42,155 bases of DNA. Source: Allobosea sp. Root483D1. Its GTDB lineage: Bacteria; Pseudomonadota; Alphaproteobacteria; Rhizobiales; Beijerinckiaceae. The notes under the pieces were generated by a model. The model did not search any database, was not told where the DNA came from, and saw only the letters and a program-made list of their open reading frames with translations. The stretch is taken from positions 518,440-560,594 of the forward strand of contig NZ_LMJW01000001.1 in NCBI RefSeq assembly GCF_001429505.1, written 5' to 3'. The position numbers and the translations under genes are program-made. Below, one piece after another: positions 17,079 through 24,875 of this stretch; positions within the stretch are counted from its first letter, which is position 1; every line of letters begins with the position of its first letter.

Positions 17079-17447
17079 TCACTGTGCGGCGGTCAGGATG
17101 ATCTCGACCTTGATCCCAGGATCGGCCATCTCGACCACGCCGCAGCAGCGGGCCGGAGCGTGGTCGGGATCGATCCAGCGGTCCCAGACCGCGTTCATCC
17201 CGGCATAATCGGCAATGTCCTTGAGCCAGATCGTGGCGCTGAGGACCTTGCGGCGCTCGCTGCCGCCCTCGGCCAAGAGCTTGTCGATGCGGGCCAGTGC
17301 TTCCTGCGTCTGCTGGCCGATGTCGCCGCTGAAATCGTCGGCGACCTGGCCTGCGAAATGCAGCGTGCCGTTATGGACGACGACGCGGCTGCGGCGGCCA
17401 TTGGAATCGATGCGGCGGATCTCGGTCGTCGGCACGGCCATCCTCAT
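17079..17447 (-). CDS. RidA (YjgF/YER057c/UK114) family protein
   Basis: 122 aa. The RidA fold signatures are visible: 'VVHNGTLHFAGQVADD', 'DIGQQTQEALARIDKLLAEG', 'KVLSATIWLKDIADYAGMNAVWDRWI' and the C-terminal 'APARCCGVVEMADPGIKVEIILTA', where Arg and Glu normally contact the substrate carboxylate and amide (canonical 'PaR.avev..l....vEie'). RidA members hydrolyse reactive enamine/imine intermediates; this one belongs to an Rid subgroup I cannot fix. The ATG (17447) overlaps the molybdoenzyme stop (ATGA), so they are translationally coupled; ATG 17441 is an alternative. It may clear a reactive product of the upstream enzyme. Confidence 0.88.
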   Translation of the reverse strand: MRMAVPTTEIRRIDSNGRRSRVVVHNGTLHFAGQVADDFSGDIGQQTQEALARIDKLLAEGGSERRKVLSATIWLKDIADYAGMNAVWDRWIDPDHAPARCCGVVEMADPGIKVEIILTAAQ

Positions 17448-19780
17448 TCAGGGTTCTTCACGCCCGCCGGCAGGATTGCCGGCGGCGCATAGCTGGTGAT
17501 CTCGGGCAGCGGCCCGCGATGCGCTTCGATCTCGACGAGGCAGGAATGGGCGCTCGGCCCCTGCCCCAGGCGCGAGGTGCCGCGATCGGGCGTCAGCACG
17601 TTCGGGTTGCCGTGCTTGTCGAGCGTGCCCGGCCTGCCAGGCTCGAGCGGATCGAACCAGGCGCCAGTCGAGAGCTGCACCACGCCGGGGCGCAGCGCGT
17701 CCGAAACGCGCAAGCCGGCGAGGCAGGCGCCGCGCTCGTTGAAGATCCGGACGACGTCGCCATCGTTCAGGCCTCGGCTTGCCGCGTCCCGCGGGTGCAT
17801 GCGCACCGGCTCGCGCCCGGCGATCTTGCTGTCGCGGGCGTGGCTGCCATGGTCGTACTGGCTGTGCAGCTTGGTGACGGGCTGGTTCGAGATCAGATGC
17901 AGCGGAAAACGCTCCGCCGCGGCTGCGCCCAGCCATTCCTGCGAGGGCAGCCAGGCCGCATGGCCCAGGCAATCCGCGTAGTCGAAACTCGCGATCCGCT
18001 CGGAGAAGAGCTCGATCAGCCCGGATGGCGTCGCGAGCCGATGTGCCAGCGGATCGGCCCGAAAATCGGCCAGCAGCGGCTCCACGTTTTCCGGCTCCGG
18101 CAGCAGGGTCACGCCCTGGCGCCAGAAGCTGTCGAAATCGGGAATGTCGAGATTGGCCGCGGCGATGCGCTGGCGCGCCAGCCCGTAGAGCTGGCGCAGC
18201 CAGCTCTCCTCGTCGCGTCCCTCAGTGAAGGCCTCCTCGACGCTGAGCCGCGCTGCGAGACCGGAGAAGATCGTGTAGTCGTCGCGCGCCTCGCCGGCCG
18301 GCTCCACCGCCTTGTGCGAAGCCGCCAGCATCAGGTCGCGATTGGCGCAGACGATGTCGTTGCGCTCGAGCTGGGTGGTGACGGGCAGGACGATGTCGGC
18401 ATGGCGGGCGGTCGCCGTCCACCAGGGCTCATGCACGATGATCGTCTGCGGCCTCTGCCAGGCACCGACCAGGCGGTTCAGGTCCTGATGGTGGTGAAAC
18501 GGATTGCCGCCGGCCCAGTAGACCAGCTTGATGTCGGGGTAGACCCGGCGCTCGCCGTTGAAGTCGTAGGCGCCGCCGGGATCGAGCAGCATGTCGGCGA
18601 TGCGCGCGACGGGAATGAAGTCGGCGATCGGATTGTCGCCCTGCGACAGCGATGGCCAAGTGATCTCCTGCGCGGCGTTGCCGACACCGTTGACCGAGCC
18701 GTAGCCGAAGCCGAACCCGCCGCCCGGCAGGCCGATCTGCCCGAGCATGGAGGCGAGCGTGATCGCCATCCAGTAGGGCTGTTCGCCATGGTCGGCGCGC
18801 TGCAGCGACCAGGACATCATGATGAAGGTCCGCTTCGCCGCCATCTTGCGTGCGAGCGTGCGGATGTCGTCGGCCGGGATCTCGCAGAGCGCTGCTGCCC
18901 AGTCCGCCGTCTTGGGCGTGCCGTCGGCAGCGCCGGTCAGATAGGCCTCGACCTTGTCGAAGCCGGTGGTGCAGCGCGCCAGGAAGCGGTGATCGTGCAG
19001 GCCTTCGCTGAGCAGCGTGTGGCAGAGGCCGAGCATGAGCGCGACATCCGATTGCGGACGCGGCGCCCACCATTGCGCGCCGGCTTCCAGTGCGGTGTCA
19101 TCGCGGATCGGGCTGATCGAGACCAGTTCAGCGCCCTCATTGCGGCAGGCGAAGATGCTCTCGCGCAGCGCGTGGCGGCTGAGCCCGCCGGAGGAGACCT
19201 GCGCATTCTTCGGCGAGGCACCGCCGAACATCACGATCAGTTCGGCGTGGCCCGCCAACAACCGCCAGGGCGTATGGCCGCTGGCGAGGCCCCGGCGATC
19301 TCCGATCACATGCGGCAGGATCGTGTCGGCGGCGGCGAAGGAGTAGTTCTGGACCGAGCGCGTATAGCCGCCGATCGTGTTGAGGAAGCGGTGGACCTGG
19401 CTCTGCGCATGGTGGAAGCGCCCGGCGCTGGCCCAGCCATAGGAACCGCCATAGATCGCGCCGTTGCCATGGCTGCTGCGTACCCTGTCAAGCTCGCCTG
19501 CGACCAGCGCCAGCGCCTCGTCCCAACCGATCTCGACGAAGGGCTCGCTGCCGCGTCCCTCCCCACCTGCGGCATGGCCCCGCTCCAGAAAAGAGCGCCG
19601 CACCGCCGGTCGCAGGATGCGCGCCGGAGCCGTACGCGCCTCCAGCATCACTGACGCGATCGGCGATGGATCGGGATCGGCCTCGAAAGGGTCGAGCGCG
19701 ACCGGGCGCCCCGCCTCCATCCGTACCCGATAGGTGCCCCAATGCGTCGCCAGCGTCGGTCGGTCGGGCTGCGGCAGCAT
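17444..19780 (-). CDS. molybdopterin-dependent reductase, BisC/TorA (DMSO reductase) type
   Basis: 778 aa. It starts 'MLPQPDRPTLATHWGTYRV' without a twin-arginine signal and without an N-terminal [4Fe-4S] Cys motif, like cytosolic biotin-sulfoxide/methionine-sulfoxide reductase BisC. The Mo-ligand serine is in 'GGSYGWASAGRFHHAQSQVH' (about residues 110-130). Other bis-MGD signatures: 'VMFGGASPKNAQVSSGG', 'MMSWSLQRADHGEQPYWM', 'GLPGGGFGFGYGSVNGVGN', 'HEPWWTATARHADIVLPVTT' and the C-terminal cofactor domain 'VRMHPRDAASRGLNDGDVVR'. It reduces an S- or N-oxide in the cytoplasm; the substrate is unknown. It is co-translated with the RidA-family gene. A GntR regulator gene begins upstream on the same strand. 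Confidence 0.9.
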   Translation of the reverse strand: MLPQPDRPTLATHWGTYRVRMEAGRPVALDPFEADPDPSPIASVMLEARTAPARILRPAVRRSFLERGHAAGGEGRGSEPFVEIGWDEALALVAGELDRVRSSHGNGAIYGGSYGWASAGRFHHAQSQVHRFLNTIGGYTRSVQNYSFAAADTILPHVIGDRRGLASGHTPWRLLAGHAELIVMFGGASPKNAQVSSGGLSRHALRESIFACRNEGAELVSISPIRDDTALEAGAQWWAPRPQSDVALMLGLCHTLLSEGLHDHRFLARCTTGFDKVEAYLTGAADGTPKTADWAAALCEIPADDIRTLARKMAAKRTFIMMSWSLQRADHGEQPYWMAITLASMLGQIGLPGGGFGFGYGSVNGVGNAAQEITWPSLSQGDNPIADFIPVARIADMLLDPGGAYDFNGERRVYPDIKLVYWAGGNPFHHHQDLNRLVGAWQRPQTIIVHEPWWTATARHADIVLPVTTQLERNDIVCANRDLMLAASHKAVEPAGEARDDYTIFSGLAARLSVEEAFTEGRDEESWLRQLYGLARQRIAAANLDIPDFDSFWRQGVTLLPEPENVEPLLADFRADPLAHRLATPSGLIELFSERIASFDYADCLGHAAWLPSQEWLGAAAAERFPLHLISNQPVTKLHSQYDHGSHARDSKIAGREPVRMHPRDAASRGLNDGDVVRIFNERGACLAGLRVSDALRPGVVQLSTGAWFDPLEPGRPGTLDKHGNPNVLTPDRGTSRLGQGPSAHSCLVEIEAHRGPLPEITSYAPPAILPAGVKNPE

Positions 19781-19797
19781 CGTCGTCCTCCCGCGCC

Positions 19798-20526
19798 CTA
19801 GAGGGCTGCCGGGGCGGGCGCAGCGACTGCGCTCACCTGCCGGGCCTCGAGCATGTCAAGCGCCCGCCAGGCGCTGGAGAAATGCTCGACCAGCAACCGG
19901 CCGAGCAGCGCACCATCGCGCTTGTCGAGCGCCTCGATGATCGCCTCGTGCTGGTTGCTGACGAAGGTCCAGTCCTTCTGCTGCATGATCGCGAGATAGC
20001 GCACGCGATGCAGGCGCAGATTGAGCTGGCCGTGCACCTCGATCAGCGAGGCGTTGCGCGACGCCCCGATGATGCCGAGGTGAAAGGCCTGGTTGGCGCG
20101 AAAATAGGCCAGCTTGTCGCGCCGCTCGAAGGCCCCGACCATCTCCTGGTGCCAGCGGTGGGCGGCATCGATATCATCCTGCACGGCACGCTCGCAGGCC
20201 ATCTGGCCGCCAAGGCCCTCCATGGTCGAGTAGACCCGCAGCAGATCGCGCAGCTCTTCCACGCCCGGATTGGCGACTGTCGCGCCGCGGTTCGGGTGAA
20301 GGTCGACGAGCCGCTCGACCGCGAGGATCTTCAGGGCGTCGCGCAAGGGCGTCCGCGACACGGCGAGCTCCACCGACAGAGGCTGCTCGCGGACGCGCTC
20401 GCCCGGCTTCAGCTCGTCATGGATGATGAGTTCGCGCAGATGGGCTGCGATCTGCTGGGGCAGCGGCTGGGCCGCGACACGTCGCACCGAAGCTTCCAGC
20501 ATCGGCAGGCTGAACGGCACCGTCAC
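19798..20526 (-). CDS. GntR-family regulator, FadR/FCD subfamily
   Basis: 242 aa from GTG 20526, preceded by GGAGGCGGAAGC (an in-frame ATG-like extension to 20685 has no ribosome-binding site). The GntR winged helix is at about residues 14-80: 'PLPQQIAAHLRELIIHDELK' and 'PGERVREQPLSVELAVSRTP', then 'LRDALKILAVERLVDLHPNR'. The FCD ligand domain follows (about 90-225) with 'LRDLLRVYSTMEGLGGQMAC', 'NQAFHLGIIGASRNASLIEV' and 'QHEAIIEALDKRDGALLGRL'; the metal-binding His positions are present. It diverges from the TAXI catabolic operon and probably represses it via the palindrome at 20706-20717. The stop lies 17 bp before the molybdoenzyme start, so it could also be co-transcribed with that gene. 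Confidence 0.9.
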   Translation of the reverse strand: MTVPFSLPMLEASVRRVAAQPLPQQIAAHLRELIIHDELKPGERVREQPLSVELAVSRTPLRDALKILAVERLVDLHPNRGATVANPGVEELRDLLRVYSTMEGLGGQMACERAVQDDIDAAHRWHQEMVGAFERRDKLAYFRANQAFHLGIIGASRNASLIEVHGQLNLRLHRVRYLAIMQQKDWTFVSNQHEAIIEALDKRDGALLGRLLVEHFSSAWRALDMLEARQVSAVAAPAPAAL

Positions 20527-20705
20527 GCTTCCGCCTCCATTCCCGCGTCGCTCCCGGCATCCGCGATTCCCTGCAAGATCATACTCACTCTCCAGGCAAC
20601 CGGGAGTTGTCCGCCTGAACGGACGATCCGTTCGGTGCGGAGAAATTTTTTCCGAAAATTGCGCGTCAAAGAGAATTGACGACACGAAACTTAGCTGTCT
20701 TGATT

Positions 20706-20717
20706 ATTGCATGCAAT
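20706..20717. promoter_or_regulatory. probable GntR/FCD operator
   Basis: ATTGCATGCAAT is a perfect 12-bp palindrome in the 285-bp divergent gap between the GntR gene and the TAXI operon. FCD-type GntR regulators commonly bind short dyads of ATTGTATACAAT-like form, so both form and location fit. It is the strongest dyad in the gap. The rest of the gap (20527-20811) shows no gene or other obvious element. Confidence 0.6.
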
Positions 20718-20811
20718 CGACAAAAGCGGGGACACGTCAAGTCCGACGTTCCGCCCCAGGCTCCGGTCGACGCATATCCGGCATAGCGGCTGCGCTCGGG
20801 GGCAACGAACG

Positions 20812-22737
20812 ATGCGGCGGATAGACGGAATTCCAGGTGTCCTTCTCGGCCTGTGGTCGGTGGCCGCGGTGCTGGTCCATCTCTACTTCGCCGGCACCGG
20901 CTATCCCGAGCCGTTGGAGCTCGCGGCGATCCATCTGGCGCTGTTCGTGCCGCCGGTCTTCCTGCTCTTCCCCGCAAGCGAGCATTCGCCGAAGAACCGA
21001 CCGAGCGCCCTCGACCTCGTGCTGGCGATCTGCGCCTTCGTGCCGAACGTCTACATCTACCTGAACCAGGAACAGATCTACGAGCGCACCAGCTTCATCG
21101 ATCCGTTGACGCCGGTGCAGTACGTGCTCGGCACGATCATGGTCGCGACCGTGGTCGAGGCGACGCGCCGCTCGATCTCCTACACGCTCGCCAGCCTCGT
21201 CGTCGCGGTGATCGGCTACATGGCGATCTGCCATCTCCTGCCGGGCGCCTGGTATTATCGCGAGCTGCCCTTCGCCCACATCACCGAGATCAATTTCCTC
21301 TCGGTCGGCAGCGGCCTCTACGGCTCGCTGACGGTGATGAGTGCGACCATCGTCGCCTCCTTCCTGATCTTCGGCTCGCTGATGCAGGCGAGTGGCATGA
21401 GCCGGCTCTTCGGCAATTTCGGCGCCCTCACCGGCGGGCGCTTCACTGGCGGGCCGGCAAAGGTCGCGGTGATCTCCTCGGCGCTGTTCGGCACGATGAG
21501 CGGCTCGTCGGTGGCCAATGTCGTGGTCACCGGCTCGATGTCGATCCCGCTGATGAAGCGGCTCGGCTTCCGGCCGGTCTTCGCCGCCGGCATCGAGGCG
21601 GCGGCGAGCGTCGGCGGGCCGCTGGTGCCACCGGTGATGGGCGCGGCCGCCTTCATCATGTCGGAGATGATCGCCGTGCCCTATTCGGCGATCATCGTCG
21701 CGGCGGCGATGGGCGCGGCGCTCTACTACGTCAACATCCTCGCGGCGGTTCACTACGAGTCGAAGAAGCTCGGCATCGGCGCGATCCCGCGCCACATGCT
21801 GCCCAGCCTGTCGGACCTCGGGCGCGACGCCCATCTCGTCCTGCCGCTCGCCGTGCTGGTGACGCTGATGATGATGCGCTTTTCGCCCTATCTCGCCGCC
21901 TTCTGGGGCACGATCGCGACGGTCGTGGTTGCCGCCCTGCGCAGTCATACCCGCCTGGGGCCGCGCGAGCTCTTCATCGCGCTGCGCGATGGCGGCTACC
22001 TGATCTCGATGATCGCGGTCGCGGTGACCTCGGCCGGCATCATCACGGCGGCACTGACCGCGACCGGCCTGCTGCTCGCCTTCACCGGCATGATCAAGGC
22101 GGCGGCCGGCGGCTCGCTGCTGCTGCTGGCGCTATTGATCGCCGGCACCTGCCTGTTCCTCGGCGTCGGCATCCCGACGACGCCCGCCTACATCATCACC
22201 GCCGCGATCGGCGCACCGCTCATCGCCGAGCACGGCGTGCCGCTGATCGCGATCCACCTGTTCATCTTCTACTTCGCCGTCCTCGCCGACGCCTCGCCGC
22301 CGGTCGCGCCGGTGGCCGATGCGGCGGCGACCATCGCCGGCGCCCCGCCGATGACGACCGGCTGGTATGCCTGCCGCTTCGCCCTCGGCGGCTTCGTCAC
22401 CGGCATGGCCTATATCTACGAGCCGGGCCTGATCCTCGAGGGCTCGCTGTTCAATATCGTCGCGACGGCCAGCGCGCTCGCGACCGGGCTGGTGCTGATC
22501 TCGGCCGGCCTCGTCGGCTACACCTGGGGGCCGCTGCCCGCCTGGCTGCGCCTGGCCTATGTCACCGCCGGCAGCCTGTGCTCGCTCGCTTACGTCGTGC
22601 CGGTCTGGCAGCGCGGGCTCGCCGGCATCGCCCTGGTCGGCGCCACCATCCTGATGAGCCGCATCGCGATCGCGCGCGGCACTGCGCCCGCGCTCAAGCC
22701 GGCGCTGGTCAGCCCTGCCGAAGGAGAACTGCGTTGA
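20812..22737 (+). CDS. TRAP transporter fused permease (4TM/12TM, TAXI-associated)
   Basis: 641 aa from ATG 20812; a TTG start at 20707 would overlap the operator palindrome and is unlikely. About 16-18 hydrophobic segments are present. Family motifs include 'FLIFGSLMQASGMSRLFGNF', 'GGPAKVAVISSALFGTMSGS', 'SVANVVVTGSMSIPLMKRLG', 'EAAASVGGPLVPPVMGAAAF' and 'VGIPTTPAYIITAAIGAPLI'. These define the fused DctQM proteins of TAXI systems, and a TAXI binding protein is encoded at the other end of the operon (27403), so the transporter is complete. TAXI systems characterised so far carry dicarboxylates and glutamate-like ligands; the ligand here is unknown. The next gene starts on a TTG overlapping its stop. 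Confidence 0.9.
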   Translation: MRRIDGIPGVLLGLWSVAAVLVHLYFAGTGYPEPLELAAIHLALFVPPVFLLFPASEHSPKNRPSALDLVLAICAFVPNVYIYLNQEQIYERTSFIDPLTPVQYVLGTIMVATVVEATRRSISYTLASLVVAVIGYMAICHLLPGAWYYRELPFAHITEINFLSVGSGLYGSLTVMSATIVASFLIFGSLMQASGMSRLFGNFGALTGGRFTGGPAKVAVISSALFGTMSGSSVANVVVTGSMSIPLMKRLGFRPVFAAGIEAAASVGGPLVPPVMGAAAFIMSEMIAVPYSAIIVAAAMGAALYYVNILAAVHYESKKLGIGAIPRHMLPSLSDLGRDAHLVLPLAVLVTLMMMRFSPYLAAFWGTIATVVVAALRSHTRLGPRELFIALRDGGYLISMIAVAVTSAGIITAALTATGLLLAFTGMIKAAAGGSLLLLALLIAGTCLFLGVGIPTTPAYIITAAIGAPLIAEHGVPLIAIHLFIFYFAVLADASPPVAPVADAAATIAGAPPMTTGWYACRFALGGFVTGMAYIYEPGLILEGSLFNIVATASALATGLVLISAGLVGYTWGPLPAWLRLAYVTAGSLCSLAYVVPVWQRGLAGIALVGATILMSRIAIARGTAPALKPALVSPAEGELR

Positions 22738-23456
22738 ACGAGCGGAAGAAGACCTATTACGGGGTGAGCGTCGGCATCCTGATGGTGCGCTCCTATTTCG
22801 AGCGCTTCCTCGGCGATATCGGTCATGCCGGCACCTGGGACTTCCCGGTGCAATACCGCATCGTCCATGACGCGATCCCGGCGCGGATGACCGACCTGCA
22901 CAATGTCGACCTGCTCGACAAGTTCAAGGCGGCGGCGCAGGAGCTGATCGACGCCGGCGTCGACGGCATCACCACCACCTGCGGCTTCCTCTCGATCTAC
23001 CAGCGCGAGCTCGCCGAGTTCTGCTCCGTGCCGGTCGCGACCAGCGCTTTGCTGCAGGTGCCGATGGTCGAGCGCCTGATCCCGGCCTCGAAGCGCGTCG
23101 GCGTCCTGACCTACAACGCGGCCTCGCTGAGCGGGCGCTATTTCGAAGGCGTCGGCGTCGCCGCCGATACCCCGGTCGTCGGCATGCCCCAGGATAGCGA
23201 GTTCGTCCGTTCCATCCGCGACGGCGACAACAGCGTGCCCTTCGACACCTTGCGCGCCGAGGTGCTGGAGGCGGCCGGCCGCCTGCTGCGCGAGAACCCG
23301 AATATCGGCGCGATCGTCTCCGAATGCACCAATCTAACACCGTACAGCGCCGACATCGCCGATAAGTTCGGCGTGCCGGTCTACGACGCGGTCTCGCTGG
23401 TGAACTGGTTCCACGCCGGGTTGCGGCCACGCCGCTTCCGGCAGGACGAGCGCTGA
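22734..23456 (+). CDS. aspartate/glutamate racemase-superfamily enzyme
   Basis: 240 aa from TTG 22734. TTG overlaps the permease stop (TTGA), has GAAGGAGAA at ideal distance, and is followed directly by the conserved N-terminus 'YYGVSVGILMVRSYFERFLG'. Two catalytic-type cysteines are placed as in Asp/Glu/hydantoin racemases and maleate isomerases: Cys83 in 'GITTTCGFLS' and Cys198 in 'IVSECTNL'. 'RVGVLTYNAASL' (121-132) matches the start of the second half-domain. It therefore probably epimerises or isomerises a carboxylate or amino acid without a cofactor. Context with a D-amino-acid-oxidase-like enzyme suggests L/D interconversion before oxidation. The substrate is not predictable. Confidence 0.85.
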   Translation: MNERKKTYYGVSVGILMVRSYFERFLGDIGHAGTWDFPVQYRIVHDAIPARMTDLHNVDLLDKFKAAAQELIDAGVDGITTTCGFLSIYQRELAEFCSVPVATSALLQVPMVERLIPASKRVGVLTYNAASLSGRYFEGVGVAADTPVVGMPQDSEFVRSIRDGDNSVPFDTLRAEVLEAAGRLLRENPNIGAIVSECTNLTPYSADIADKFGVPVYDAVSLVNWFHAGLRPRRFRQDER

Positions 23457-23464
23457 GACGCGCC

Positions 23465-24589
23465 ATGGCAGCGGGAACCGAGATCGCGATCGTCGGAGGC
23501 GGGCTGGTTGGCGCCGCGATCGGGCTCGGTCTCGTGCGCGGCGGGGCTAGCGTCGCACTCTATGACGAAGGCGATGTCGCGCACCGCGCCGCCCGCGGCA
23601 ATCTCGGCAATGTCTGGGTGCAGGGCAAAGGGCTGGCGAGCCCGCCCTATGCCGAGCTGACCCGTCGTGCCGCCTTGGCCTGGCGCGACTTCGCCGCCGA
23701 GCTGACCGACGAGACCGGCATCGACCTGCGCTTCCGGCAGGACGGCGCCTTCTTCTGCTGCTTCACGCCCGAGGAACTCGACAAGCGCGCCGGCCAGCTC
23801 GAGGCGGCCGAGGCACGCTCGCAGATTCCGAGCGGGTATTCGCGCGCGCGCCTCGCCGATATGCGGGCCGATTTCCCGATGATCGGCTCCGGCGTCGCCG
23901 GCGCGACCTTCTGCAGACTCGACGGCATGGTCGATCCGCTGCGCCTGCTGCGCGCCCTGCTCGCCGCCTTCCAGAAGCGCGGCGGGCGCTACCTGCCGCG
24001 CGCCCGCGTCGAAACCATCGCGCCGGAGGCCGGAGGTTTTCGTATTCTCAGCGCCTCCGGCGCAAGCCATGCCGACCGCCTCGTGCTCGCGGCCGGACTC
24101 GGCAATGCGCGATTGGCGCCGCAGCTCGGGCTGGAGGCGCCGGTGCGGCCGGTGCGCGGCCAGATCCTGATCACCGAGAAGCTGCGCCCCTTCATGCCGC
24201 GCGGCATCAGCTTCATCCGCCAGACCGCCGATGGCGGGCTGATCTGCGGCGAATCCTCCGAGGAAGCCGGCTTCGAGGAAGCGACGACGCGCAACGTGCT
24301 GCAGGACACGGCGCGGCGCGCCACCACCGTCTTCCCCTTCCTGCGCGATGTCCGCGCCGTGCGGGCCTGGGGCGCACTCCGGGTAATGAGCCCGGACGGG
24401 CAGCCGATCTACCAGCGCTCGGCCAGCCATCCGCAGGCCTTCCTGACCTCGGTCCATAGCGGGGTCACGCTCGCCCCGTTCCATGCCGGCCCGCTCGCCG
24501 ACGCCATCCGCGCCGGTGCCTTGCCTGATGATATCGCCCTGCCCTTTTCCCCGGCCCGCTTCCATGTTCAAGCAACTCGCGCAGCCTGA
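23465..24589 (+). CDS. FAD-dependent oxidoreductase, DadA/HcnC-like (catalytic amine-oxidising subunit)
   Basis: 374 aa. The N-terminal dinucleotide fold is intact ('IAIVGGGLVGAAIGLGLVRG', residues 7-26) with the FAD ribose-binding acid in 'YDEGDVA'. D-amino-acid/glycine-oxidase family blocks follow: 'RGNLGNVWVQGKG', 'FCRLDGMVDPLRLLRALL', 'ADRLVLAAGLGNARLAP', 'PVRPVRGQILITE' and the C-terminal 'FLTSVHSGVTLAPFHAGPLA', which closes the FAD site. With the two genes that follow it makes the three-part set known from HCN synthase (HcnABC), opine/octopine oxidases and D-hydroxyproline dehydrogenase. It would deaminate a secondary amine or D-amino acid and pass electrons to the partner subunits. The next gene overlaps its end by 26 bp. 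Confidence 0.88.
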   Translation: MAAGTEIAIVGGGLVGAAIGLGLVRGGASVALYDEGDVAHRAARGNLGNVWVQGKGLASPPYAELTRRAALAWRDFAAELTDETGIDLRFRQDGAFFCCFTPEELDKRAGQLEAAEARSQIPSGYSRARLADMRADFPMIGSGVAGATFCRLDGMVDPLRLLRALLAAFQKRGGRYLPRARVETIAPEAGGFRILSASGASHADRLVLAAGLGNARLAPQLGLEAPVRPVRGQILITEKLRPFMPRGISFIRQTADGGLICGESSEEAGFEEATTRNVLQDTARRATTVFPFLRDVRAVRAWGALRVMSPDGQPIYQRSASHPQAFLTSVHSGVTLAPFHAGPLADAIRAGALPDDIALPFSPARFHVQATRAA

Positions 24590-24875
24590 CCGGCCTCTGG
24601 TCGGTATCGTCCTCTCCGGTCGCGCCGTCAGCGCGCCCGAGGGCGAGATGCTGGCCGCCGTGCTGCTGAGGGAGGGCTTCGGACCGTTCCGCACCACGCC
24701 GGTGGGCGGGCGCGAACGCGCCGCCTATTGCATGATGGGCGTCTGCTTCGACTGCCTCGTCACCATCGACGGCCGGCCGAACCGCCAGGCCTGCCAGGAG
24801 CGCGTCCGCGCCGGCATCTCAGTCGAAGCGCAGCAGGGCGCGGCCCTTCTCCCCGTCGGCGGGAGCAAGGCATGA
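24564..24875 (+). CDS. (2Fe-2S)-binding subunit, HcnA/OoxA-like
   Basis: 103 aa from ATG 24564 (inside the end of the preceding gene). Plant-ferredoxin-like domain with the cluster cysteines in the family spacing: Cys56, Cys61, Cys64 in 'YCMMGVCFDC' and Cys77 in 'RQAC'. 'PEGEMLAAVLLREGFGPFRT' is the family's N-terminal helix. It is the small electron-transfer subunit between the two flavin subunits. ATGA overlap with the following gene indicates a fixed-ratio complex. Confidence 0.9.
   Translation: MFKQLAQPDRPLVGIVLSGRAVSAPEGEMLAAVLLREGFGPFRTTPVGGRERAAYCMMGVCFDCLVTIDGRPNRQACQERVRAGISVEAQQGAALLPVGGSKA

Noticed and set aside
20707..20811. TTG start giving a 35-residue extension of the TAXI permease
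   Set aside because: The start would lie inside the operator dyad, and the added residues are not hydrophobic and lack a ribosome-binding site.
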